Of a stretch of DNA of 64,000 nucleotides, positions 45,447-54,211 are shown in pieces. The notes under the pieces were generated by a model that did no database searches, was not told the DNA's origin, and saw only the letters and a program-made list of their open reading frames with translations. The number at the start of each line of letters is the position of its first letter. Position 1 is the stretch's first letter. A program made the translations under genes and the position numbers. This DNA is from DATJGR01 sp963812255 (GTDB lineage: Bacteria > Pseudomonadota > Gammaproteobacteria > Pseudomonadales > Azotimanducaceae). The DNA lies in the NCBI GenBank assembly GCA_963812255.1, contig CAWEUM010000005.1, forward strand, positions 1,364,001 to 1,428,000, written 5' to 3'.

Positions 45447-45514
45447 GGTCACTCTCCGACCCGAAAAATGCTCCGAACCCATTGCCTCCAGGGTCAGAAA
45501 GTCACTCTGATCCC
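45446..45514. repeat. Pair of REP-like hairpins between folB and cca
   Basis: Two related hairpins. GGGTC at 45446-45450 pairs with GACCC at 45458-45462 around a 7-base loop. GGGTCAGA at 45491-45498 pairs with TCTGATCCC (45506-45514) with one bulge and is followed by GTTTTG. On the minus strand both contain a GAGTGAC core flanked by GGG/CCC. They resemble short palindromic repeats common in proteobacterial intergenic regions. The second overlaps the cca stop and could serve as a bidirectional terminator for the convergent genes. Confidence 0.45.
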
Positions 45515-46599
45515 GTTTTGCCTCGCGCCGTCCGAATCAGGTCAGTGCGTGCATCGTCCAACGCCTTTCCAAGTGCGGGCCCGTCGTGCCCGGCCGCGCG
45601 GAACGGCTCCGACGCGACCGCCGCGACATCCCGAGCAACGAGCAGCAACTCGGACAGATCCACCACTGCACAGTCGGCGACGATGGAGACGATTTCGGCG
45701 AACCAGTCTGGTTGCCGCAACGCGCCCGTCGATTTCATCACTTCGAGCAGCGCTTCAGGTGAAGTTGTGCGCCAACCGGCCAGCGTGCGTCCGCAACGCG
45801 CCACGTCGACGCCGGCACGTCTGTAGTCGTTGGGCGCGCGCATTCGGTCGCACAGCGCAGATACGGAATGCGCATCCAACAGCCAGCCTAACGCACCGAA
45901 GCGTTGGCGTGGCGCTTGCAATTGCAGTGCTCGCGCATCAACGAAAGCCTCAACGCCGTGATTCGTCCCCAGTTCCGCAAACCACCGGCTCAAGCCGTCG
46001 CAGTTGCGCAATACATTGAAGAACGTACCCGGCGAGCGAGTCTGCAATGCTCTGCGCAACTCCTGCCAGACGCGTTCTGCGGCGAGCTCTGCAACGACGT
46101 CGTGACGACACATGTCGGCCATCAGCCGTAGTGTCTCCGGCGCGACGCGAAACTCGAACGCACCGAGTTGGGCAGCGAATCGAGCGACGCGGAACACCCG
46201 CAGCGGGTCTTCGACGAATGCGTCCGATACATGACGCAACCGCCGCGCCGCAAGATCTTCGGCGCCACGCCACGGATCGATCAACACGCCATTGGGGGCT
46301 TGTGCGATCGCGTTGACCGTCAGATCCCGGCGGCGAAGATCGTCTTCCAGTGTAACGTCCGGTCCGGCATGACAGACGAATCCGGTGTGGCCTGGACCGA
46401 CCTTGCGCTCGGTCCGCGCGAGCGCGTATTCCTCGTGCGTTTGCGGGTGCAGGAACACCGGGAAATCGCGTCCCACCTGACGATATCCCAAACGCAGCAT
46501 TTCTTCGGGGCTGCTGCCGACAACCACCCAATCGCGTTCATGAGTCGGCAGGCCCAGCAGCGAATCACGGACCGCGCCACCGACCAGATAGATTTCCAC
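45502..46599 (-). CDS. cca: CCA-adding tRNA nucleotidyltransferase (short form)
   Basis: Adds or repairs the CCA end of tRNA. 365 residues, class II type: YLVGGAVRDSLLGL, then the RDWVVVGSSPEEML region, LHPQTHEEYALARTERK, DLRRRDLTVNAIA and EDPLRVFRVARFAAQ. The C-terminal HD phosphohydrolase domain of enterobacterial Cca (about 412 residues) is not recognizable: no His-Asp motif is seen after residue 200. Start GTG at 46599. Confidence 0.93.
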   Translation of the reverse strand: MEIYLVGGAVRDSLLGLPTHERDWVVVGSSPEEMLRLGYRQVGRDFPVFLHPQTHEEYALARTERKVGPGHTGFVCHAGPDVTLEDDLRRRDLTVNAIAQAPNGVLIDPWRGAEDLAARRLRHVSDAFVEDPLRVFRVARFAAQLGAFEFRVAPETLRLMADMCRHDVVAELAAERVWQELRRALQTRSPGTFFNVLRNCDGLSRWFAELGTNHGVEAFVDARALQLQAPRQRFGALGWLLDAHSVSALCDRMRAPNDYRRAGVDVARCGRTLAGWRTTSPEALLEVMKSTGALRQPDWFAEIVSIVADCAVVDLSELLLVARDVAAVASEPFRAAGHDGPALGKALDDARTDLIRTARGKTGSE

Positions 46600-46688
46600 T
46601 TTGGTGATGCCGTTCGGTATGTGCGCGCTGTGGTATCACGAACACGCGGTGAAGCCAACGAAACGACCCACAAGCGTCAACCGCTACG

Positions 46689-48203
46689 CTACGCCGGACA
46701 GCTGGTTTTGCTGACGACCTGATCGTTCATGACGGATTCGAGATGCACCGGAAAGCCCCACAACCGGTGCAGGTGTTTCAGCACTTCGTCGGTTCCGCCG
46801 TTCAGCGTACGGCGCAGGTGCTGGGTATGGCGCAACGTCAGGCTGCGGTCGCCGCGAATGTCGGCGGAGATGATCTGGATGTTGGGCTCGCGGTCACTGA
46901 GGTTGTACTGACTCGCGAGCAGTTCGCGAACCCGCCGATAGCCGCCCGAATCGTGGATCGCTGCAATCTCGATTTCGGCTTCTTCGTCGTCATCGACGAC
47001 GCCGAACAACCGTAGATCTCGAATGACCTTCGGCGACAGGAATTGCAGGATGAAGCTCTCGTCCTTGAAATTGCGCATCGCGTGATCGAGCACCTCGAGC
47101 CACGGCGCGCCGGCGAAATCGGCGAACCATTCGCGGTCTTCGTCGGTCGGGTTCTCGCATACGCGGCGCAGATCCGAATACATCGCGAATCCGAGCGCAT
47201 ACGGATTGATGCCACGGTAGTGCGGGTGATCGAAGCCGGGCTGAGACAACACACTGGTGTGCGACGTCAGGAACTCCATCATGAAGCCATCGGTCACCTT
47301 GCCTTCGTCGTACAGTGCATTGAGCAGCGTGTAGTGCCAGAATGTGGCCCAACCCTCATTCATGACCTGAGTCTGACGCTGCGGGTAAAAGTACTGCGCC
47401 ATCTTGCGCACGATCCGAACGATCTCGCGTTGCCATGGCTCGAGCAGCGGCGCGTTCTTTTCGACGAAATACAACAGATTCTCTTGCGGGTCCCGCGGGA
47501 ATCGTTCGTCGTCCCGCTCGTCCATCTCTCGCGCACGTGGCACGGTGCGCCAAAGATCGTTCAGGTTGCGTTGAATGTACTCGGCACGTTCGCGCTGACG
47601 GCGGCGCTCCTCTTCAGGTGAAACGGGGTCCGGACGTTTGTAGCGGTCGACACCGTGGCTCATCAGCGCATGACACGAGTCGAGGATCTTCTCCACCTCC
47701 TCCACACCATGACGCTCTTCGCACTGACTGATGTACTGTTTCGCAAACACGAGATAGTCGATGATCGAGCCCGCATCGGTCCAGGTCCGATAGAGGTAGT
47801 TGTTCTTGAAGAACGAATTGTGTCCATAGCATGCGTGCGCAATCACCAGCGCCTGCATCGTCATCGTGTTCTCTTCCATCAGATACGCGATGCACGGATT
47901 CGAGTTGATGACGATTTCGTATGCGAGGCCCATGTACCCGCGCCGATAGTCGCGCTCCGACTCGACGAAGTGCTTGCCGAATGACCAGTGACTGTATCCC
48001 AGCGGCATACCAATCGACGCATATGCGTCGAGCATCTGGTCCGACCGGATCACTTCGATCTGATTCGGATAGGTGTCCAACCGAAACTCGGCCGCGAGCC
48101 GACCAATCTCCTGGTCATACCGATCGATCAGCTCGAACGTCCATTCCGAGCCGGTCGAGATCGGAACGCGCGGCCCGCGATCGATTGGCACCGCCTGTCT
48201 CAT
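46689..48203 (-). CDS. SpoVR family protein
   Basis: A 504-residue cytoplasmic protein of the SpoVR/YcgB family: NQIEVIRSDQMLDAY, GYSHWSFGKHF, SNPCIAYLMEENTM, CYGHNSFFKNNYLY, then QTQVMNEGWATFWHY and INPYALGFAMYSDL. In many non-sporulating proteobacteria it is encoded with PrkA and YeaH, as here, and is linked to stationary-phase or stress adaptation; molecular function is unclear. Start ATG at 48203 overlaps the YeaH stop by 4 bases. Confidence 0.95.
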   Translation of the reverse strand: MRQAVPIDRGPRVPISTGSEWTFELIDRYDQEIGRLAAEFRLDTYPNQIEVIRSDQMLDAYASIGMPLGYSHWSFGKHFVESERDYRRGYMGLAYEIVINSNPCIAYLMEENTMTMQALVIAHACYGHNSFFKNNYLYRTWTDAGSIIDYLVFAKQYISQCEERHGVEEVEKILDSCHALMSHGVDRYKRPDPVSPEEERRRQRERAEYIQRNLNDLWRTVPRAREMDERDDERFPRDPQENLLYFVEKNAPLLEPWQREIVRIVRKMAQYFYPQRQTQVMNEGWATFWHYTLLNALYDEGKVTDGFMMEFLTSHTSVLSQPGFDHPHYRGINPYALGFAMYSDLRRVCENPTDEDREWFADFAGAPWLEVLDHAMRNFKDESFILQFLSPKVIRDLRLFGVVDDDEEAEIEIAAIHDSGGYRRVRELLASQYNLSDREPNIQIISADIRGDRSLTLRHTQHLRRTLNGGTDEVLKHLHRLWGFPVHLESVMNDQVVSKTSCPA

Positions 48204-49465
48204 GCCGCCACCACTTTCTTCTGGAACAGGTCCCGAAAGACTGGGTAGATGTCCGCCACCTCTGCGATGCGCCGTTGCGCGAATCGTTCCGGCAGCGCAT
48301 CGGCGAGGTTCTGATATTCGTTCCACAGCGCCTGCGGATCGCGCCGCGTGATCTCCACGTACGAGAAATATTGAACGTGTGGCAGGATACCCTTCTTCAG
48401 GACGTCGACACACAACGGCGAATCATCGTTCCAGTTGTCGCCGTCGGACGCCTGCGCGCCATAGATATTCCACTCACTCGGCGAGTAGCGCTCGGCAATG
48501 ATCTCCGCCATCAGCTTCAGCGCACTGGACACAACGGTACCGCCAGTCTCACGCGAGTAGAAGAACTCCTGCTCATCGACTTCCTTCGCCACCGTATGAT
48601 GTCGAATGAAGACGATCTCCGTGCGCTCATAGTTCCGCTTCAGAAACAGATACAGCAGTAAAAAAAAGCGCTTCGCCAGTTCCTTGATGTGTTGGTCCAT
48701 CGAACCGGACACGTCCATGAGGCAGAACATGACCGCCTTCGATGTAGGCACCGGTTGCTTCAGGTGCAGGTTGTAACGCAGATCGTAAGTATCGAGAAAA
48801 GGCACCCGCTTGATTCGATGGCGCAGCTCAGACAATTCGTTCTTGATGCGTCGTGACGTCACCTCGTCGCCGGCGCCTTCGGCAAGCACGAGATCGTCTT
48901 CGAGCTCGGCAATCCGATTGCGCGTGCCACCGGTGAGCGCGATGCGTCGTGCCTTGGCGACGCGCAACGAGCGCACGACATTCAGCTTTGCCGGCACGCC
49001 ATCGTGCGCAAAACCCGCGTGCACCCGTTTGAAGCTGTCGGCCCCCCGCAGATGACGTTTCACCAGATTCGGTAACTCGAGATCTTCGAACACCACGTCG
49101 AGAAACTCGTCCTGCGTCAACTGGAATACAAAGTCGTCGTTGCCTTCGCCGCTATCCGACGCGCTGCTGCCACCGCCTCCGCTACCGCCGGACGGTCGCG
49201 GCACGCGATCACCGGCAACGAATTCACGATTTCCGGGGTGCACGACCGAGCGTCGGCCTCCGCCACCGTGGCTGAACGACGGCTCGTCGACGTCGGACGC
49301 CGGAATCGACACATCCTCGCCGCGTTCCATATCCGTAATGCTGCGCTGCTTGATGGCCTCCTGCACCGCCTTCTGGATATGCGATTTGTAGCGCCGCATG
49401 AACCGCTGGCGATTCACCGCGTTCTTGTTGCGGCTGTTCAGTCGCCGATCGATGACGTAGGACAC
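48200..49465 (-). CDS. YeaH/YhbH family protein (DUF444, VWA-like)
   Basis: A 421-residue protein with a Gly/Ser-rich low-complexity stretch (about 90-108) and a von Willebrand A-like domain having the metal-site motif DVSGSM at residues 251-256. FIRHHTVAKEVDEQEFF and ETGGTVVSSAL follow. GTG at 49465 is preceded by GGGAGGT, a near-perfect ribosome site. Middle gene of the prkA-yeaH-spoVR operon; thought to act with the kinase PrkA in stress signalling. Confidence 0.93.
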   Translation of the reverse strand: MSYVIDRRLNSRNKNAVNRQRFMRRYKSHIQKAVQEAIKQRSITDMERGEDVSIPASDVDEPSFSHGGGGRRSVVHPGNREFVAGDRVPRPSGGSGGGGSSASDSGEGNDDFVFQLTQDEFLDVVFEDLELPNLVKRHLRGADSFKRVHAGFAHDGVPAKLNVVRSLRVAKARRIALTGGTRNRIAELEDDLVLAEGAGDEVTSRRIKNELSELRHRIKRVPFLDTYDLRYNLHLKQPVPTSKAVMFCLMDVSGSMDQHIKELAKRFFLLLYLFLKRNYERTEIVFIRHHTVAKEVDEQEFFYSRETGGTVVSSALKLMAEIIAERYSPSEWNIYGAQASDGDNWNDDSPLCVDVLKKGILPHVQYFSYVEITRRDPQALWNEYQNLADALPERFAQRRIAEVADIYPVFRDLFQKKVVAA

Positions 49466-49482
49466 GGTACCTCCCGCGCCGC

Positions 49483-51405
49483 CTATTGGGCCTTGCGAAC
49501 CCGCAGATACCACTCGGCGAGCAGCCTGACCTGCTTTTCCGTATAACCGCGATCGACCATCCGGGCGACGAAGTCGTTGTGCTTCTTCTGCTCGTCCTTC
49601 GATCCTTTCGCGTTGAACGAAATCACCGGCAACAGATCTTCGGTGTTCGAGAACATCTTCTTCTCGATCACTGTGCGCAGTTTCTCGTAGCCGAGCCACG
49701 ACGGATTCTGGCCGTTGTTGTTCGCCCGAGCGCGCAGCACGAAGTTCACGATCTCGTTGCGGAAATCCTTCGGATTGGAGATTCCCGCGGGTTTCTCGAT
49801 CTTCTCCAGTTCTTCATTGAGCGCCGCCCGATTGAGGATGTCGCCGGTTTCCGGATCGCGATACTCCTGATCCTGAATCCAGAAGTCCGCGTAGATGACG
49901 TAGCGATCGAAAATGTTCTGTCCGTATTCCGAATACGATTCGAGGTAGGCGGTCTGAATCTCCTTGCCGATGAACTCGATGTACTTCGGCGCCAGGTATT
50001 CCTTGATGAAGCCAAGGTAACGGCTGCGCTGTTCCTCCGGGAACTGCTGTTGATCGATCTGTTGTTCGAGCACGTACATCAGGTGCACCGGATTCGCCGC
50101 GACTTCGCTGGCATCGAAGTTGAACACCTTCGACAGAATCTTGAAAGCGAACCGGGTCGACTGGCCCTGCATGCCTTCATCTACGCCGGCAGCATCGTGA
50201 TATTCCTGCAGCGTTTTCGCCTTCGGGTCGGTGTCCTTCAGATTCTCGCCATCGTAGACACGCATCTTCGAGAACAGATTCGAATTCTCCGGCTCTTTCA
50301 GCCGCGACAGCACCGAAAACTGCGCCAACATGCGCATCGTATCTGGCGCGCAAGGTGCCTGGCTCAACGACGAACCGTTGATCAGCTTCTCGTAGATCTT
50401 CACTTCTTCCGAAACGCGCAGGCAATACGGTACCTTGACGATATAAACGCGGTCGATGAAGGCTTCGTTGTTCTTGTTGGATTTGAAATTCTGCCACTCG
50501 GCTTCATTGGAGTGCGCGAGCACCACACCGTCGAACGGAATGCCACCAATCGCTTCGGTGCCGTTGTAGTTGCCTTCCTGCGTCGCAGTCAGCAATGGGT
50601 GCAGCACTTTGATGGGCGCCTTGAACATCTCGACGAATTCCATCAAGCCCTGGTTTGCCTTGCATAGCGCACCGGAGTAGCTGTACGCGTCGGGATCGTT
50701 CTGCTCGAACTCCTCGAGCTTGCGAATGTCGACCTTTCCGACCAGCGCGGAGATATCCTGGTTGTTCTCGTCCCCCGGTTCTGTCTTCGCAATCGCGATC
50801 TGATCGAGAATCGACGGAAACAGTTTGACGACACGGAACTGCGAGATGTCACCTCCGAATTCCTTGAGGCGCTTGGTCGCCCACGGTGACATCACGCTGC
50901 GCAGATAGCGGCGCGGAATGCCGTAGTCGTCTTCGAGAATGCCTGCATCTTCGGCCGCGTCGAACAAGCCGAGCGGCGATTCGTTCACTGGCGACCCCTC
51001 GATCGCATAGAAAGGCATCCGCTGCATCAGTGACTTCAATCGTTCCGCCAGAGACGACTTGCCGCCACCGACCGGTCCCAACAGATAGAGAATCTGTTTA
51101 CGCTCTTCCAACCCTTGAGCCGCGTGGCGGAAGAATGAAACGATCTGTTCGATCGCTTCCTCCATGCCGTAGAACTCATCGAATGCGGGATACCGCTTGA
51201 TGACCTTGTTGGAGAAAATGCGCGACAGGCGCGCGTCTTTCGAAGTATCGACGAACTCCGGCTTCCCTACCGCAAGCAGCAGGCGTTCCGCCGCACTTGC
51301 ATACGCTGTCGCATCGTCGCGACAGATCTCGAGGAATTCCTTCAGCGAATAGTGTTCTTGCTGGGATGCGTCGTAACGACTGCGGAAGTGCTCGAAAACG
51401 CCCAT
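49483..51405 (-). CDS. prkA: PrkA-family serine protein kinase/AAA+ protein (YeaG)
   Basis: A 640-residue protein with Walker A GPVGGGKSS (110-118), an AAA+ region through PFDGVVLAHSNEAEW, and a C-terminal PrkA kinase-like region (NEELEKIEKPAGISNPKDFRN, VIEKKMFSNTEDLLPVISF). Implicated in starvation and nitrogen-stress responses in enterobacteria. The ATG at 51405 follows GGAGGAG. First gene of the three-gene stress module; two perfect inverted repeats lie in its upstream region. Confidence 0.96.
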   Translation of the reverse strand: MGVFEHFRSRYDASQQEHYSLKEFLEICRDDATAYASAAERLLLAVGKPEFVDTSKDARLSRIFSNKVIKRYPAFDEFYGMEEAIEQIVSFFRHAAQGLEERKQILYLLGPVGGGKSSLAERLKSLMQRMPFYAIEGSPVNESPLGLFDAAEDAGILEDDYGIPRRYLRSVMSPWATKRLKEFGGDISQFRVVKLFPSILDQIAIAKTEPGDENNQDISALVGKVDIRKLEEFEQNDPDAYSYSGALCKANQGLMEFVEMFKAPIKVLHPLLTATQEGNYNGTEAIGGIPFDGVVLAHSNEAEWQNFKSNKNNEAFIDRVYIVKVPYCLRVSEEVKIYEKLINGSSLSQAPCAPDTMRMLAQFSVLSRLKEPENSNLFSKMRVYDGENLKDTDPKAKTLQEYHDAAGVDEGMQGQSTRFAFKILSKVFNFDASEVAANPVHLMYVLEQQIDQQQFPEEQRSRYLGFIKEYLAPKYIEFIGKEIQTAYLESYSEYGQNIFDRYVIYADFWIQDQEYRDPETGDILNRAALNEELEKIEKPAGISNPKDFRNEIVNFVLRARANNNGQNPSWLGYEKLRTVIEKKMFSNTEDLLPVISFNAKGSKDEQKKHNDFVARMVDRGYTEKQVRLLAEWYLRVRKAQ

Positions 51406-51425
51406 GTGTTCTCCTCCATGTAAAC

Positions 51426-51445
51426 GTTCGATCAGGGGATCGAAC
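51426..51445. promoter_or_regulatory. Inverted repeat upstream of prkA
   Basis: GTTCGATC-AGGG-GATCGAAC, a perfect 8-bp palindrome with a 4-base spacer, located 21-40 bases upstream of the prkA start. It could be an operator or a 5'-leader hairpin that affects ribosome access. Confidence 0.45.
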
Positions 51446-51467
51446 CACATGACGGAGGTCTCACACT

Positions 51468-51482
51468 ACGGCACCCTGCCGT
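51468..51482. promoter_or_regulatory. Second inverted repeat upstream of prkA
   Basis: ACGGCA-CCC-TGCCGT, a perfect 6-bp stem, 63 bases upstream of the prkA start. No clear sigma-70 hexamers were recognized in this 184-base region between apaH and prkA, so an alternative sigma factor is possible. Confidence 0.35.
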
Positions 51483-51589
51483 GAGCCTCTCGCCTGGTCC
51501 AGCGATGAGTAACCGTAGTACAGCGCACGCTAAAGCGCCAGTTGGCTCAGGCGCAGCCTGTCGGTTCATCCACGCCGTCCATCCACTAA

Positions 51590-52402
51590 TCATTCGACAG
51601 ATTTGACCGAGAACCGTTCACGATCATTCAGACGCAACGCGGTGAGCCTGTTGCCCCACACGCATCCGGTATCCAACGCAAACAGATCATCGACGTCGCA
51701 CTGACCGTTGATCGCCGCCCAATGACCGAACACCAGCGGGAGCGGCGGTGGCGCCTTTCGATAGAAATGAAACCACGCCCGATACCCTTTCGGAATGTTG
51801 GTGAGCGGACCGTCATACGCCAGCTCCAACTCTCCAACGGCATTGATCAGTCGCATTCGCGTCAGATAGTTGATGATCGATCGCAGACGTTCCATTCCTT
51901 TGAGTTCATCGTTCCAACATGCAGGATTGTTGCCATACATGGCCGAAAGCACTTCGACGAAATCATCCCCGGACAGAATGGCCTCCACTTCGCGGGCGCG
52001 GGCGCCCGCGAAATCGATATCCCAGATGTGCGGAATGCCCGCATGCGCCATAGCAAAGCCCAACGATTCATCCACGTGGATCAACGGTCGGCGGCGCAGC
52101 CAATCGATCAGTGCATCACGATCGGGCGCGGCAAGCACTCCGGCGAGCGTATCGCTCGATTTCGGTGCACGTTTTCCGGCAGACATCGCAAGCAGATTCA
52201 AGTCGTGATTGCCCAGTACCGTGATGGCGCAATCACCCAATGATTTGACGAATCGAAGGGTTGCAAGCGACGCCGGGCCTCGATTGACCAGGTCGCCGAC
52301 GAACCATAGCCGGTCCTGCGTGTCGTCGAAGTCCACCTGATCGAGCAAACGTCGTAGTGATTCGTAACAACCCTGAACGTCACCGATTGCGTAGACGGAC
52401 AT
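51590..52402 (-). CDS. apaH: Bis(5'-nucleosyl)-tetraphosphatase (symmetrical)
   Basis: Hydrolyses Ap4A to ADP and can decap Np4-capped RNAs. 270 residues of the calcineurin-like phosphatase fold: YAIGDVQGCYESLRRLL, WFVGDLVNRGPASL, VLGNHDLNLLA, MAHAGIPHIWD and FGHWAA. Follows rsmA in the usual pdxA-rsmA-apaH order. Confidence 0.96.
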   Translation of the reverse strand: MSVYAIGDVQGCYESLRRLLDQVDFDDTQDRLWFVGDLVNRGPASLATLRFVKSLGDCAITVLGNHDLNLLAMSAGKRAPKSSDTLAGVLAAPDRDALIDWLRRRPLIHVDESLGFAMAHAGIPHIWDIDFAGARAREVEAILSGDDFVEVLSAMYGNNPACWNDELKGMERLRSIINYLTRMRLINAVGELELAYDGPLTNIPKGYRAWFHFYRKAPPPLPLVFGHWAAINGQCDVDDLFALDTGCVWGNRLTALRLNDRERFSVKSVE

Positions 52403-52469
52403 CAATGGACCCGCCCGGCAAGCCATGCCGGGATGCCGAATTCGAACATCTCAATCACGCCCGTACGAC

Positions 52470-53240
52470 TCACTGATTATCACGTTGCTCCGCAACCTGG
52501 TTGGCGAGTTGCACATATCCCGCCAGATCGACCGCATCCGGACGGACACCCGGATCAACCCCTGCTCGCGACCAATCGATGTCCAGTGATTGTAGTGCAT
52601 TGCGCAACGTCTTTCGGCGCTGCTGGAACGCCGCGCGGAGAACCCTGTTGAAGGCATCTCGTGATCGCATGGGCAGCAGAGCTTCACGCGGTGTGATCCG
52701 AACGAACGTGGAGGTGACCTTTGGCGGTGGCCGAAAACTCTCCGGGCCGACATCGAACAGCGGCTCCACCAGCGCGGCGTACTGCGCGTGGAGTGAAAGT
52801 CGGCCCCAATTCTTGCTGCCCGGCGATGCCGCCAGCCGATCGACGACCTCCTTCTGCAACAGGAAATGCACATCGCGAATGCCTTCCAGTTGTTCCAGCA
52901 GACGTAGCAACAGAGGGGTCGAAATGTTGTACGGCAGGTTACCCACGATGCGACGCCCGTGAGTCAGCAGCGGTACCAGATCCAGACGCAGCACATCGGC
53001 TTCGATGATGTGCAGGCCGACAAACCGCCACCGCAGCATTTCGACGAGGTCGCGATCGATCTCGATGACCGTCACGTTGTCCGACGCCGCAAGCAGGTGC
53101 CGCGTCAACGCGCCCTCGCCCGGACCGATCTCCAGAATCGAATCTTCGCGCGCGTACGCCATCCGCTCGGCCATTGTCTCGAGCACCGCTTCGTTATGGA
53201 GAAAGTGCTGGCCAAACCGGCGTCGAGGACGATGAATCAC
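52470..53240 (-). CDS. rsmA: 16S rRNA (adenine(1518)-N6/adenine(1519)-N6)-dimethyltransferase
   Basis: Dimethylates two adjacent adenines near the 3' end of 16S rRNA. 256 residues with RRRFGQHFLHNEAVL, EIGPGEGALTRHLL (SAM motif), the catalytic NLPYNIS and PPPKVTSTFVR. Starts at GTG 53240 within a GTGA overlap with pdxA. Confidence 0.96.
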   Translation of the reverse strand: MIHRPRRRFGQHFLHNEAVLETMAERMAYAREDSILEIGPGEGALTRHLLAASDNVTVIEIDRDLVEMLRWRFVGLHIIEADVLRLDLVPLLTHGRRIVGNLPYNISTPLLLRLLEQLEGIRDVHFLLQKEVVDRLAASPGSKNWGRLSLHAQYAALVEPLFDVGPESFRPPPKVTSTFVRITPREALLPMRSRDAFNRVLRAAFQQRRKTLRNALQSLDIDWSRAGVDPGVRPDAVDLAGYVQLANQVAEQRDNQ

Positions 53241-54211
53241 GTGCGTGCGAGTGACGCGGCAAGCGTAATCGCGGCGATGAGACTGCCCGCATCGGCGCCT
53301 CCGCGCCCGGCGAGATCGAGCGCCGTGCCGTGATCGACGGACGTTCGCACGATCGGCAGCCCCAGCGTGACGTTGACTGCGTTGCCAAAACCGACGTGTT
53401 TCAGCACCGGTAGGCCCTGATCGTGGTACATCACCAGGACCGCGTCCGCGTCCGCGAGCATCCGTGGCGTAAACAACGTATCCGCCGGCAATGGCCCGAC
53501 AACGCCGCGGCGCACGAACGCCCGACAGACCGGCGCAATCACGTCGATCTCCTCGCGTCCCAGATGGCCGCCTTCACCGGCATGCGGATTGAGCGAAGCC
53601 ACCAGCACCCGTGGCCGCGCGATCCCGAACCGGCGTGTCAGGTCCCCGAGCAAAATTTCCAGCACCTCCGTCAGCCTGTCGCGCGTGATCAATGCGGGAA
53701 CCGACGCGAGAGAGACGTGCGTCGTCGCGAGCGCCACGCGCAATTCACCCGAGACCAGCAGCATCACCACCGTTGTGCGCGCACACCGCTGCGCCAGAAA
53801 CTCCGTATGACCGGAGAATGCGATGCCGGCGTCGTTGATGATCGACTTCTGCACCGGGCCCGTGATCATCCCCGCGAATCGCCCCTCGAGGCAGCCGTCG
53901 GCAGCCACAGTCAGCGTTTCGATGACATACGGCACATTAGCGCGATCAAGCGTTCCAGCGACCACGTTGCCCGAGAGCGGAATCGACTGAACAGACAGTT
54001 CGCCCGCGGCCCCGGTGACGGTACCGGGGTACGGTCTGATCGCGAGTTCCAAACCGAGTTGCCTCGCGCGGGCCGAGAGCAACTGCGCGTCAGCGAGCGC
54101 AACGACCGGTACGTCGCGCGCGCGCTGCGCCCACATCACCGCGAGATCGGGTCCGATCCCCGCCGGCTCACCGGTCGTCAGTGCCAACGGTGGATTCATC
54201 TGCCGCGCCAT
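53237..54211 (-). CDS. pdxA: 4-hydroxythreonine-4-phosphate dehydrogenase
   Basis: Pyridoxal 5'-phosphate synthesis, NAD- and metal-dependent. 324 residues; LALTTGEPAGIGPDL start motif, GHTEFLAQRC, LNPHAGEGGHLGREE, PADTLFTPRML and MYHDQGLPVLKHVGF. ATG at 54211 was chosen (GAAGG upstream); ATGs at 54235 and 54199 are alternatives. The start overlaps the surA 3' end. Confidence 0.96.
   Translation of the reverse strand: MARQMNPPLALTTGEPAGIGPDLAVMWAQRARDVPVVALADAQLLSARARQLGLELAIRPYPGTVTGAAGELSVQSIPLSGNVVAGTLDRANVPYVIETLTVAADGCLEGRFAGMITGPVQKSIINDAGIAFSGHTEFLAQRCARTTVVMLLVSGELRVALATTHVSLASVPALITRDRLTEVLEILLGDLTRRFGIARPRVLVASLNPHAGEGGHLGREEIDVIAPVCRAFVRRGVVGPLPADTLFTPRMLADADAVLVMYHDQGLPVLKHVGFGNAVNVTLGLPIVRTSVDHGTALDLAGRGGADAGSLIAAITLAASLART

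Noticed and set aside
49486..50667. Plus-strand open frame of 393 codons
   Set aside because: Antisense of prkA with no recognizable motif.
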